From contig NC_088873.1 of assembly GCF_032884065.1 (NCBI RefSeq), forward strand, positions 2,417,718 through 2,481,717: DNA of 64,000 nt, written 5' to 3'. How positions within the stretch are numbered: the first letter of the stretch is position 1; the number at the start of each line of letters is the position of its first letter. A model generated the notes under the pieces. That model saw only the letters and a list, made by a program, of their open reading frames with translations. It was not told the origin of the DNA and did no database searches. The position numbers and the translations under genes are program-made. Origin of the DNA: Artemia franciscana (taxonomy: Eukaryota > Arthropoda > Branchiopoda > Anostraca > Artemiidae). This document shows positions 1-9,297 of this stretch, in pieces.

Positions 1-50
1 ATTATATCTATCTATATATATAAAAATAAGTTGTCTGTCTGTGGATCAGG

Positions 51-122
51 TGACGTCATGTTTCTGTGTCGACTGGCGTCATGAAGTTAGTTGTCGTCAT
101 TTTTGCTATGACGGTGACGTCA
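51..122 (+). promoter_or_regulatory. TGACGTCA palindromes in the H1 5' end
   Basis: The octamer TGACGTCA occurs at 51-58 and 115-122, and a one-base variant lies between them. The same octamer is present in H2 (1368-1375, 1391-1398, 1432-1439), H3 (3349-3356, 3391-3398, 3414-3421), H4 (3514-3521, 3537-3544), H5 (4802-4809) and H6 (5657-5664). It is the consensus CRE bound by CREB/ATF bZIP factors. Position just upstream of the ORF suggests a promoter element; that role is inferred. Confidence 0.5.
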
Positions 123-165
123 TTAAAGATATTTAAGACATATATGTTCACGTAGAAATCTATTA

Positions 166-462
166 ATGTTTAAGTTTAAAATGACTGATGAACTTACAAT
201 GGCAAAAGCCGATGAAGATGCTCAAAGAGTCTATGCCAAAAAACTTGCTGCTGATAGAGAAAGTCAGAAAAGAAAGTGTGCCGAGGAATCAAAAGAACAG
301 CAAGAAAACAGGCTTGTGGCTAAAGAACGCAAAACCGCGCAGTTAGATGAAAATCCACCTGGACAGTGAGAGTCAAAACATATCAAAACTGAAAATGATA
401 GCGATGATGATTGGGTTTGGGATTTTGACTTGGATAAGGTCATCAATGCCTACCAGATTTAA
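166..462 (+). pseudogene. Helitron-borne basic/acidic ORF, nonsense copy (H1)
   Basis: The frame starts MFKFKMTDELTM and continues with a lysine/arginine/glutamate-rich repeat (KRK-AEESKEQQENRL). It is broken by TGA at 367-369, where H2 and H3 have CGA, and then runs on in frame through the acidic stretch ENDSDDDWVWDFDLDKV to TAA at 460-462. The repeat resembles the N-terminal RAEES/TPEQR repeats found ahead of Rep in some arthropod Helitron proteins, as I recall them. Alone it has no catalytic domain. It is homologous to the open copies at 1473-1838 and 2971-3306. Confidence 0.7.
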
Positions 463-597
463 GTTAAAAAAACAAAGGTTCGTCGATATGTACTTCATAG
501 TGACGCTGAAAAATAAAGAAGAAAAAGAAAACTGAAAAAAGAAAAAAGGTAAAAAACTAAAAAAAAACTAAAAAGAAAAAACACTCAAAGAGAAATT

Positions 598-990
598 ACA
601 GACCGGGACACAAATGACGACCGAGACAGAGGGAATATAAGTGACGACCGGGAACCTCAAAGAGAAATTACAGACTGGGACACCCGGACACAAATCACGA
701 CCGGGACAGAGGGAATATAAATGACGACCGGGACACAGGGACACAACTACATCGGGGACGCCGGGGGCACAGGCGGGATATATAAATGACGACCGGGACA
801 CAGGGATTGTTCGAATAGAAATTACAGACCGGGACACCGGGACACAAATGACGACCGGGACACCGGGACACAGGGAATATAAATGACGAACGGGACACTC
901 AAAGAGAAACTACAAACTGGGACACCGGGACACAAATGACGACCGGGACACAGGGAATATAAATGACGACCGGGACACAGGGACACATCA
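598..990 (+). repeat. GGGACAC minisatellite inside H1
   Basis: Irregular tandem array built from the motifs CCGGGACACAAATGACGA and GGGACACAGGGAATATAAATG, with a recurring CTCAAAGAGAAATTACAGAC spacer. It sits where the Rep/helicase coding part of a full Helitron would be. Long open frames on its minus strand, rich in Cys/Pro/Arg, are by-products of the repeat. Confidence 0.8.
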
Positions 991-1254
991 TTAGAATAAT
1001 GAGGTATAGATCTGAATACGGATTGTTTTTCGCATGGACAATTAAATGTTGCATGTTCAAGAGTCAGTAAACCTGACAATCTATTTATATGCACAGACAA
1101 TGGGACAGCGAAGAATGTTGTATATTCGCATGTTTGACGTAGTTAAAAACATATATTTATATCTATCTCTATTCACAGGTGGGACACAGGGACACAACTA
1201 CAATGGCGCGTAACTAATATGGCGCGTAACGACTTACGCGTGCGGGGGGGCTTG

Positions 1255-1319
1255 GGGGGACGCGAAGCGCCCCACCAGCTAGGTGTTGGGGTGGCGCGAA
1301 GCGCCATCCCAACAGCTAG
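1255..1319 (+). other. Double Helitron 3' terminator of H1
   Basis: Two hairpins with the same GCGC-GAA-GCGC core follow each other, and each is followed within about 10 bases by CTAG. The first ends at CTAG 1279-1282, the second (stem 1288-1310) at CTAG 1316-1319. H4 has the same pair (CTAG 4724-4727 and 4761-4764), as does H6 (CTAG 5860-5863 and 5897-5900). Hairpin plus CTRR is the known Helitron termination signal; which of the two is used is unknown. Confidence 0.75.
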
Positions 1320-1472
1320 TCTATATATATAAAAATAAGTTGTCTGTCTGTGTGTCTGTCTGTCAGGTGACGTCATGTTTCTGTGTCGACTGACGTCATG
1401 AAGTTAGTTGTCGTCATTTTTGCTATGACGGTGACGTCATTAATGGTATTTAAGACATGCGTTCACGGAAAA

Positions 1473-1838
1473 ATGTTTAATTGTAAAATGACTGAAGAAC
1501 CTACAATGGCAACAGCCGAGGAAGCTACTCAAAGAGTCTATGCCAAAAAACTTGCTGCTGATAGAGAAAGTAAGAAAAGAAAGCGTGCCGAGGAATCACA
1601 AGAACAGCAAGAAAACAGGCTTGCAGCTGATAGAGAAAGTAAGAAAAGAAAGCGTGCCGAGGAATCACAAGAACAACAAGAAAACAGGCTTGCGGCTAAA
1701 GAAAGCAAAACCGCGCAGTTAGATGAAAATCCACCTGGAAAGCGAGAGTCAAAACATATCAAAACTGAAAATGATAGCGATGATGATTGGGTTTGGGATT
1801 TTGACTTGGATAAGGTCATCAATGCCTTCCAGATTTAA
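1473..1838 (+). CDS. Helitron-borne basic/acidic protein (H2), open
   Basis: Open frame of 121 residues from the ATG that matches the starts used in H1 and H3 (MFNCKMTEEPTM); a longer frame upstream lacks a conserved start. Residues about 25-75 hold two consecutive copies of a ~22-residue repeat (ADRESKKRKRAEESQEQQEN), strongly charged and probably helical. The C-terminal 35 residues turn acidic and aromatic (ENDSDDDWVWDFDLDKV). No nuclease or helicase motif is present. It may be the surviving N-terminal part of a Helitron Rep/helicase protein, or a small accessory protein kept by non-autonomous copies. Function unknown. The H2 copy has one more repeat than H1 or H3. Confidence 0.5.
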   Translation: MFNCKMTEEPTMATAEEATQRVYAKKLAADRESKKRKRAEESQEQQENRLAADRESKKRKRAEESQEQQENRLAAKESKTAQLDENPPGKRESKHIKTENDSDDDWVWDFDLDKVINAFQI

Positions 1839-1964
1839 GTTAAAAAACAAAGGTTCGGCGATATGTACTTCATAGTGACGCTGAAAAATAAAGAAGAAAA
1901 AAAAACTGAAAAAATGTAAAAAACTAAAAAAAAACTAAAAAGAAAAAACACTCAAAGATAAATT

Positions 1965-2330
1965 ACAGACCGGGACACAAATGACGACCGACACAGAGGG
2001 AATATAAATGACGACCAGGAACCTCAAAGAAAAATTACAGACTGGGACACCCAGACACAAATCACGACCGGGAATATAAATGACGACCGGGACGCAGGGA
2101 CACAACTACAACGGGGACGCCGGAGGCACAGGCGGGATATATAATTGACGACTGAGACGACTGAGATTTTTTGAATAGAAATTACACACCGGGACACCGG
2201 GACACAAATGACGACCGGGACACTGGGACACAGGGAATATAAATGACGACCGGGACACTCAAAGAGAAAATACAAACTGGAACACCAGGACACAAATGAC
2301 GACCGGGACACAGGGAATATAAATGCTATT
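1965..2330 (+). repeat. GGGACAC minisatellite inside H2
   Basis: Same motifs as in H1 but with fewer and more diverged units; some CCGGGACAC units are reduced to CCGACAC or CTGAGACG. It follows an A-rich stretch with AAACTAAAAA units, as in H1 and H4. Confidence 0.7.
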
Positions 2331-2534
2331 TATATGCACAGACAATGGGACAGCGAAGAATGTTGTATATTCGCATGTTTTACGTAGTTAAAAATATATA
2401 TTTATATCTATCTCTATTCACAGGTGGGACACAGGGACACAGCTACAATGGCGCGTAACTAATATGGCGCGTAACGACTTACGCGCGCGGGGGGGCTTGG
2501 GGGGGGCGCGAAGCGCCCCACCAACTAGGTGTTG

Positions 2535-2591
2535 AACCTGGAGCCTCTCCAGGTTTGAACCTTGAAACATAACGCTTTACCAACTCAGCTA
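2535..2591 (-). other. tRNA-like A/B box pair and hairpin in H3
   Basis: On the minus strand TAGCTGAGTTGG (591-580 of the 2 kb block, i.e. 2591-2580) matches a tRNA A box and GGTTCAAACC (2561-2552) a B box. The gap of 18 bases is shorter than in a normal tRNA (about 30), so the anticodon arm would be missing. It is followed by the perfect stem AACCTGGAG/CTCCAGGTT (2535-2555). A decayed tRNA-derived insert is possible; chance is not excluded. Confidence 0.3.
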
Positions 2592-2970
2592 CTTCGGCTT
2601 GAATACATTCGTTTTGAGCAGCTTCCTCGGGTGTTGCCATTGTAGGTTCTTCAGTCATTTTACAATTAGAAATTTCTCTTTCAACGGTCTTCTTACAATT
2701 AAAAATTTGTCTTTGAACGATATTCTTAAATACCTGTGTCCTGGTCGTCATTTATATTCCCTGTGTCCCGGACGTCATTTGTGTCCCGGTATCCCAGTCT
2801 GTAATTTCTCTTTGAGTGTCCCGGTCGTTATTTATATTCCCTCTGTCCCGGTCGTCATTTGTGTCCCGGTCTGTAATTTCTCTTTGAGTGTTTTTTCTTT
2901 TTAGTATTTTTTAGTTTTTTACATTTTTTCTTTTTTCAGTTTTCTTTTTCTTCTTTATTTTACAGCTTCA

Positions 2971-3306
2971 CTATGAAATACATATCGCCGAACCTTTGTT
3001 TTTTTTAACTAAAATCTGGTAGGTATTGATGACCTTATCCAAGTCAAAATCCCAAACCCAATCATCATCGCTATCATTTTCAGTTTTGATATGTTTTGAC
3101 TCTCGCTGTCCAGGTGTATCTTCATCTAACTGCGCGGTTTTGCGTTCTTTAGCCTCAAGCCTGTTTCCTTGCTGTTCTTTTGATTCCTCGGCACGCTTTC
3201 TTTTCTGACTTTCTCTATCAGCAGCAAGTTTTTTGGCATAGACTCTTTGAGCATCTTCATCGGCTTTTGCCATTGTAAGTTCATCAGTCATTTTAAACTT
3301 AAACAT
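2971..3306 (-). CDS. Helitron-borne basic/acidic protein (H3), open
   Basis: Open frame of 111 residues starting MFKFKMTDELTM, the same start as in H1. It has one KRKRAEESKEQQ repeat and the acidic DSDDDWVWDFDLDKV segment, then reads past the point where the H1 and H2 frames stop, adding VKKNKGSAICIS because of a small change at the end. No enzymatic motif. It is intact while the H1 copy has a nonsense codon, which could mean recent activity or chance survival. Expression is unknown. Confidence 0.45.
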   Translation of the reverse strand: MFKFKMTDELTMAKADEDAQRVYAKKLAADRESQKRKRAEESKEQQGNRLEAKERKTAQLDEDTPGQRESKHIKTENDSDDDWVWDFDLDKVINTYQILVKKNKGSAICIS

Positions 3307-3477
3307 TAATAGATTTCTACGTGAACATATATGCCTTAAATATCTTTAATGACGTCACCGTCATAGCAAAAATGACGACAACTAACTTCATGACGTCAGT
3401 CGACACAGAAACATGACGTCACCTGACAGACAGACACACAGACAGACAACTTATTTATATATATATATATATGTAGA

Positions 3478-4764
<1,287 letters not shown>

Positions 4765-5594
4765 TATAAAAATAAGTTGTATGTGGGTTATGTCTGTCGA
4801 GTGACGTCATGTCATCATGTCGTCATGTATGTTATGACGATGACTCCATTAAAGGTATTTAAGAAATTCGTTCAAAGACAAATTTTTAATTGTAAGAAGA
4901 TCGTGGACGGAAAAATGTTTAATTGTAAATGACTGAAGAACCTACAATGGCAACAGCCGAGGAAGCTGCTCAAAGAATCTATGCCAAAAAACTTGCTCTG
5001 ATAGAGAAAGTAAGAAAAAAAGCGTGCCGATGAATCACAAGAACAGCAAGAAAACAGGATTGCGGCTGATAGAGAAAGTAAGAACAGAAAGCGTGCCGAG
5101 GAATCACAAGAGCAACGTGAAAACAGGCTTGCGGCTTCAAGAGATAATGCCAGATTAGGAATGTGCTGTCAACGAAGGCGTGTCGAGGAACTACCAGAGC
5201 AACGCGAAACCAGACTTACTGCTAAAAGAGAAAGTGAAAAAAGAAGGCGTGCCGAGGAATCACAAGAGCAACGTGAAAACAGGCTTGCGGCTTCAAGAGA
5301 TAATGCCAAAAGAAAGCGTGCCGAGGAATCACAAGAGCAACGTGAAAAAGATTGCAATTCCCAATTCGATTAGCATTTGCAATAACCATCAACAAAGCTC
5401 AAGGTCAATCATTAGAAAAATGTGGTATAGATCTTAATACTGATTGTTTTTCCCATGGACAATTGTACGTTGCATGTTCGAGGATCGGTAAACCTGACAA
5501 TCTATTTATATGCAGCGACAATTGGACAGCGAAAAATGTTGTATATTCGCAAGTTTTACGCAGTTAATTTGTATTGTATCTATCTATCTATCTA
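4765..5594 (+). mobile_element. Helitron H5, internal-deletion derivative
   Basis: It starts right after the CTAG of H4 with TATAAAAATAAGTTG, so a few bases of the 5' end (TCTATATA) are missing. One TGACGTCA at 4802-4809. The coding part joins the charged N-terminal repeats directly to the C-terminus of the helicase (pseudogene 4929-5567). It has no minisatellite, unlike H1-H4. It ends in TATCTATCTA repeats where H6 begins and shows no 3' terminator of its own. Confidence 0.7.
4929..5567 (+). pseudogene. Helitron protein remnant: charged repeats joined to Pif1-type helicase end
   Basis: From ATGACTGAAGAACC the frame encodes at least five copies of the ~22-residue repeat (KRKRAEESQEQREN, RRRAEESQEQREN), with frameshifts and a stop near 5030. 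At about 5352 it passes, out of frame, into FPIRLAFAITINKAQGQSLE (helicase motif V region), then CFSHGQLYVACSRIGKPDN (motif VI, with SR) and ends ...[10 protein letters not shown] at 5567. Helitron helicases are SF1B Pif1-like enzymes that unwind DNA during rolling-circle transposition. The Rep HUH nuclease and helicase motifs I-IV are deleted, so the product cannot be active. It shows which autonomous family the non-autonomous copies come from. Confidence 0.8.
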
Positions 5595-5900
5595 TCTATA
5601 TAAAAACGAGTTGTGTGTATGCATGTTTGTTTGTTTGTAAAAAGAGCGTTTGCATATGACGTCATTATAAGTACATAAGGCTTTGTATATGCACAGACAA
5701 TGGGAAAGCCTAGAATGTTGTATATTCGCAAGTTTTACTTAGTTCAAAACACATATATAAATCTATTTATATTCATAGGTGGTACACAGGGACACAACTA
5801 CAATGGCGCGTAACGACTTACGCGCGCGGGGGGGCTTGGGGGCGAAGCGCCCCCACCAACTAGGTGTTGGGTTGGCGCGAAGCACCACCCCAACAGCTAG
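5595..5900 (+). mobile_element. Helitron H6, minimal 306-bp copy
   Basis: The 5' end is TC at 5595-5596 after an A, in TCTATATAAAAACGAG, a different 5' subfamily from H1-H5 (AAAACGAGTTGTGTG). The 3' end is CTAG at 5897-5900 followed by T, with the same double hairpin. It holds one TGACGTCA (5657-5664) and about 90 bases of the helicase 3' end (near 5676-5750), and nothing else. It looks like a deletion product that keeps only the ends. Confidence 0.75.
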
Positions 5901-7423
5901 TGTTGTTATAAGAAAAGCTTATGTGATGTACTAACATAGTAGATGACTTCATTTGCAAAAACTAAAATTAAGGCTCTGAACGAATTTTCTCAGACTTTTG
6001 AACTATATAGATCGTTTTTTTATGTGAGAATATCTCAAGATACCAATATCCCCTAAAAAATTGGTATCTGATAGTAAAAAAAAATTATATATACATGTAT
6101 GTATTTTTTTTACCTGGCTCATCCTACATCAACTGTTAGGTTTTAGCAGAATTATAGTGGTTTTTATATGTAGATTGTTGCTAAAGTTTAATAAATATAT
6201 AAATATCTAAAAGATTTTTTGGGGCCTACGCTCCTTCTCCGACCATGGCACGAGAGTGTCTGGATCTCTTTGACGATTCAGGGTTAGATTCATGGGACAG
6301 GGTAGATGAAAATTCAAATGTCTACACCACTTTTGAGTCCCAGCTCCGATCCCTGTTGAAGCATCCATATTCTTTTGAAGTGTAGAGAGAAATTATCTAG
6401 AAGAAAGCCAAATGCTCACCAAAAAAGGCTAAACAGCTAACTTTGCTGAGTTAAATAGTTAACTGGCTTCAGGATTTAAAGGTCTCCAAAATTACGAAAT
6501 TTTGAAGTATATTAGCACTACTAATGTTTAATAAGTCTCCTTGGATGTTGATGCTTTCCATCGAAATTTAGGCTCTTTGATAGTTCAGCGACTCCTGTTG
6601 AAGTCTACCACAGAAATTACCAGTCATTGCTGCAACCACATTTAATATGGTTAAGTTTTTGTCAAGAAATATAGAAATTTATGTGACTGGAAACTGGCGC
6701 TGAAGTCAAAAATAAGAATCGCAATGCCATCAAACGTTTGACGACTTTGGTTGATCAAAAACTACTTGCCTTTTCAAATACTTTGAAATACATGGGAGAG
6801 GGAAAGAAGCAGAATTATGTCCCCAGTAGGCCTTCCAGCTTAAAGTCAACTAGCCTACATAACCTACCAAGATTTTCCTAGCCTAGACCTGCTTTGTGCA
6901 GACTGGGTTTTGACTTAAATAATTCTTAACAATAAAAACAAACGATTAATTTATTTACAACTTACAAAGAAATTTCAGCTTCAATTTTTTTGCATTGTAG
7001 ATTAATCATATTAAATATCCAATGTTCTTTAGAAACATGTTCTTTAGAAGCCGCTACACTGTAAGTGGCTCTAGTTTCTGAATCCCCATTTTCCCATGTT
7101 AAATTGCCAACGAGCCAACTCCTATAAATCTCCTATTTTCTTTGGCTTTTGCCTAGTTCAAATTTCCTCTTGAATATGTCAGTTGGCAACAAAGCCAACG
7201 TACTATTTAAGGTTAACGCGCGAGAATTCTGTGTAACCGCAGGGGTGGGAACGACATTCTGTAGGAGAGTAAATGATACGGAAATGACGAAGCCAACCCC
7301 AGTCCCAACCCCAAGCCAACCCATGTAAATGAAGCAGAGTTGACTTCTGTAACGGTGGGGGAAAGCTTGGCATTCCGTAGGAGAAAGCCAGAGGCGGTAT
7401 TGACCAGGTCAACTTGTGTAGAA
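5901..7423. other. Intergenic DNA, no firm gene
   Basis: AT-rich. A 46-codon frame at 6245-6385 (+; MARECLDLFDDSGLDSWD) and in-frame stretches near 6700-6860 look faintly protein-like but are broken and match nothing I recognise. At 7220-7390 a short segment (GTAACCGCAGGGGTGGGAAC, ATTCTGTAGGAGA) is repeated about 120 bases later in changed form (TAACGGTGGGGGAAAGC, ATTCCGTAGGAGA), a local duplication. Confidence 0.5.
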
Positions 7424-7436
7424 AATGAGACGTAAA

Positions 7437-7699
7437 TAAAACAGTTCAAAATAGGGATGATACCTTTTTATTGACAGTGAATAGATATAAAATTATTTAA
7501 CTGGATATTTCGAACACATTTACTGTGTTCATCATCAGCAGTAAAACACTGTGATGAACACTGTATATGTGTTCGAAATATCCAGTTAAATAATTTTATA
7601 TCTATTCACTGTCAATAAAAAGGTATCATCCCTATTTTGAACTGTTTTACTTCGTCATGGAAAGGCAGAGTGGTCTTCGAACTTATCTAAATTATCTAT
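7437..7699 (+). mobile_element. Snap-back retroposon-like element, copy 1
   Basis: The core 7438-7648 is a palindrome: arms 7438-7519 and 7567-7648 are perfect inverted copies over 82 bases, and similarity continues into the 47-base loop. To the right follows a non-palindromic tail (7649-7699; GGCAGAGTGGTCTTCGAAC, ending ATTATCTATA). The whole is flanked by the 13-bp direct repeat AATGAGACGTAAA at 7424-7436 and 7700-7712. Target duplications this long are typical of LINE-driven retroposition, not of DNA-transposon MITEs. A related copy with a different 13-bp duplication lies at 25675-25879. No coding capacity. Confidence 0.75.
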
Positions 7700-7712
7700 A
7701 ATGAGACGTAAA

Positions 7713-8790
7713 CATTCCGGCTGCCAATGAAAACGTTTCTGAAATTCATGATTTTTGGGGAGACTTTTTAGGAAATAACAAGCTTCAAGTAACATATACC
7801 CATGATGGGGCACCTAATGGGCCAGAAAAGATTGAAAACAAATTTATAGTGCACGTGTTCTGGCGAGAGGCTTGAGAAAATATTGTCATATTTGAAAAAC
7901 TTAATGTTGGAATTCAGTATCCATTCGTTGATGATTTATTTATTTCTTCTGTAAAACTAAAGAAGATAAAACAGAGAAAATAACTGTAAAACGATACAGC
8001 AATAGAGAAATTCAGTCTTAGATGGTGTACATTGGATTAGAGATAACATAAAAAAGAAATATATATTTGCAAATTCAATATGCAACGACTGACAGTAAGA
8101 TTTTGGCAAAATTACCAAGTTACGAGAGAACAAAAGATTTTAGGGGGATGAAGGAGGTCTTTGACCCATCAGGACAACCATAGATGATCAAAAGGTAGAA
8201 ATAAATGGATTACAGCGGGTTTGGAAAAATCGGGTGGAGCTGAATTTTTGATTAGATTGGAAAAGCTTGGTAAGGAATTTCGGACCTGTCTTATCAACTC
8301 TAAGTGGTATTTTGCCTCGTTTGAGGGGATTAGTCACTTGGCGAGGAGCCCCTTCACGGGGTTATGAAAGATAGCTAGGCTCATCAAGACACAACAGTTC
8401 AATAGGAACAAGTGAAGCTTATTCATGTTTCATTTAGAATTTTATTCCATAATCCTGTTCTACAATCGGTATCGCAACTCTTTTGCGTCTTTTGACACGA
8501 GCAATTTTAAACCAGGCCAATTGTTTTAAACCATGGCAATTCTTTTTTTGGTTCAGATATAGATTTTTTTTTTTTTTTTTTTTTGGAGGGTAAGATGTAA
8601 GTTGAGCTAGTTCCTCTTGACGTCTGGCACCGTTCAATAATCCAGAATCCTATTCTTTGCTTCTCTTAAATGTAAATCCGTGAGAGTGAGATCTAGTTGA
8701 TCTTTCTACAAACCTCTGACAATTGATGATTTATTGTGTTATTTCCATATGGTTACATCTGGCATTATATCAATGTATACGATCGTGTTG
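7713..8790. other. Intergenic DNA, nothing recognised
   Basis: AT-rich sequence with a poly(T) run at about 8567-8584. No open frame with family resemblance and no repeat shared with the rest of the window that I could see. Confidence 0.5.
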
Positions 8791-9297
8791 GTATATATAT
8801 ATAGAATATATTTATTCACTACAATAGCCGGAGCTAGCATTAACATGTCATGACAAAAATAATTTATACCTTCAAAAGCAGTCACAGGAAAATTTAAACA
8901 AACATTATATTAATCAAACACATATTAATCAAACATTAAGTATTAGTCGCGTCAATATTATTAAAATGACGGGTAAAATATGGAACAAATGATTTACGAT
9001 ATCTCTCAGTACTATAGGCTGAGCAAGTCAGTAACAGTGGACAATTCTTTTTTATTTGTCGGAGTCTAGTAACTGGTCCTTCAGTTGGGGGGCTCTCAAG
9101 GTTGGGTAGTAGACGACAATGAGTTGGGGAATTCAAACAATTTAGTCCAAATCTATATGTTAAGCCATGTCTACGACTATCAAGAGAGTCCAAATTGAGT
9201 TGTTTCAGCGCATCCTCGTAAGTTGAGTAGTTTTGTCCAAGTTTAATTTTTACAGCTCTTTTTTGTATCGTCTCAAGAAAACCCTTATCAGCAGTGT
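8791..9297 (-). pseudogene. Non-LTR retrotransposon, RT C-terminal end and 3' tail
   Basis: On the minus strand an open stretch from about 9297 to 8936 reads DKGFLETIQKRAVKIKLG, STYEDALKQLNLDSLDSRR and ends RYRKSFVPYFTRHFNN. This is the post-RT C-terminal region of CR1/Jockey-type retrotransposons (the block after FLETIQKRA). The catalytic RT domain is absent: the copy is 5'-truncated, as usual for target-primed reverse transcription. Downstream, 8935-8791 is probably its 3' UTR, ending in AATAAATATATTC and TA repeats. It is not a host gene. Confidence 0.7.

Larger units (their letters stand above)
11..1319 (+). mobile_element. Helitron H1, non-autonomous, complete ends
   Basis: Rolling-circle transposon with both ends visible. 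The 5' end is TC at 11-12, preceded by A, in TCTATATATATAAAAATAAG. The 3' end is CTAG at 1316-1319, preceded by a GC-rich hairpin at 1288-1310, and the next base is T. These are the known Helitron terminal features. Inside are a short ORF (166-462), an A-rich stretch, a GGGACAC minisatellite (598-990) and, at about 1000-1140, the decayed end of a Pif1-type helicase (residues like [19 protein letters not shown]). The Rep nuclease and most of the helicase are missing, so it must depend on another element for movement. H2 follows directly. Confidence 0.85.
1320..2534 (+). mobile_element. Helitron H2, 3' truncated, fused head-to-tail to H1
   Basis: It begins with TC at 1320-1321 in the same 5' terminal sequence as H1, with no base between it and the CTAG of H1. 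Content is parallel to H1: three TGACGTCA palindromes, an intact short ORF (1473-1838), a GGGACAC array (about 1965-2330) and a shorter helicase-tail remnant near 2328-2390. It stops soon after the first of the two terminators (CTAG 2524-2527), where inverted H3 material begins, so the outer terminator has been lost. Confidence 0.8.
2535..3477 (-). mobile_element. Helitron H3, inverted, rearranged 3' part
   Basis: Read on the minus strand, the 5' end is at 3477 (TCTACATATATATATA then AATAAGTTGTCTG). Next come three TGACGTCA palindromes, the ORF 3306-2971, a short GGGACAC array (about 2890-2748), then a second copy of the ORF start region (2720-2620, reading CKMTEEPTMATPEEAAQ). It ends against H2 at a perfect 9-bp hairpin (2535-2555), and no 3' terminator of its own is visible. 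H3 and H4 are head-to-head around the AT-rich stretch near 3450-3480. Confidence 0.7.

Noticed and set aside
568-1100. Several Cys/Pro/Arg/Ser-rich open frames on the minus strand (CPGRHLYSLCPG type)
   Set aside because: They are translations of the GGGACAC minisatellite; the same peptide words recur in every Helitron copy and frame.
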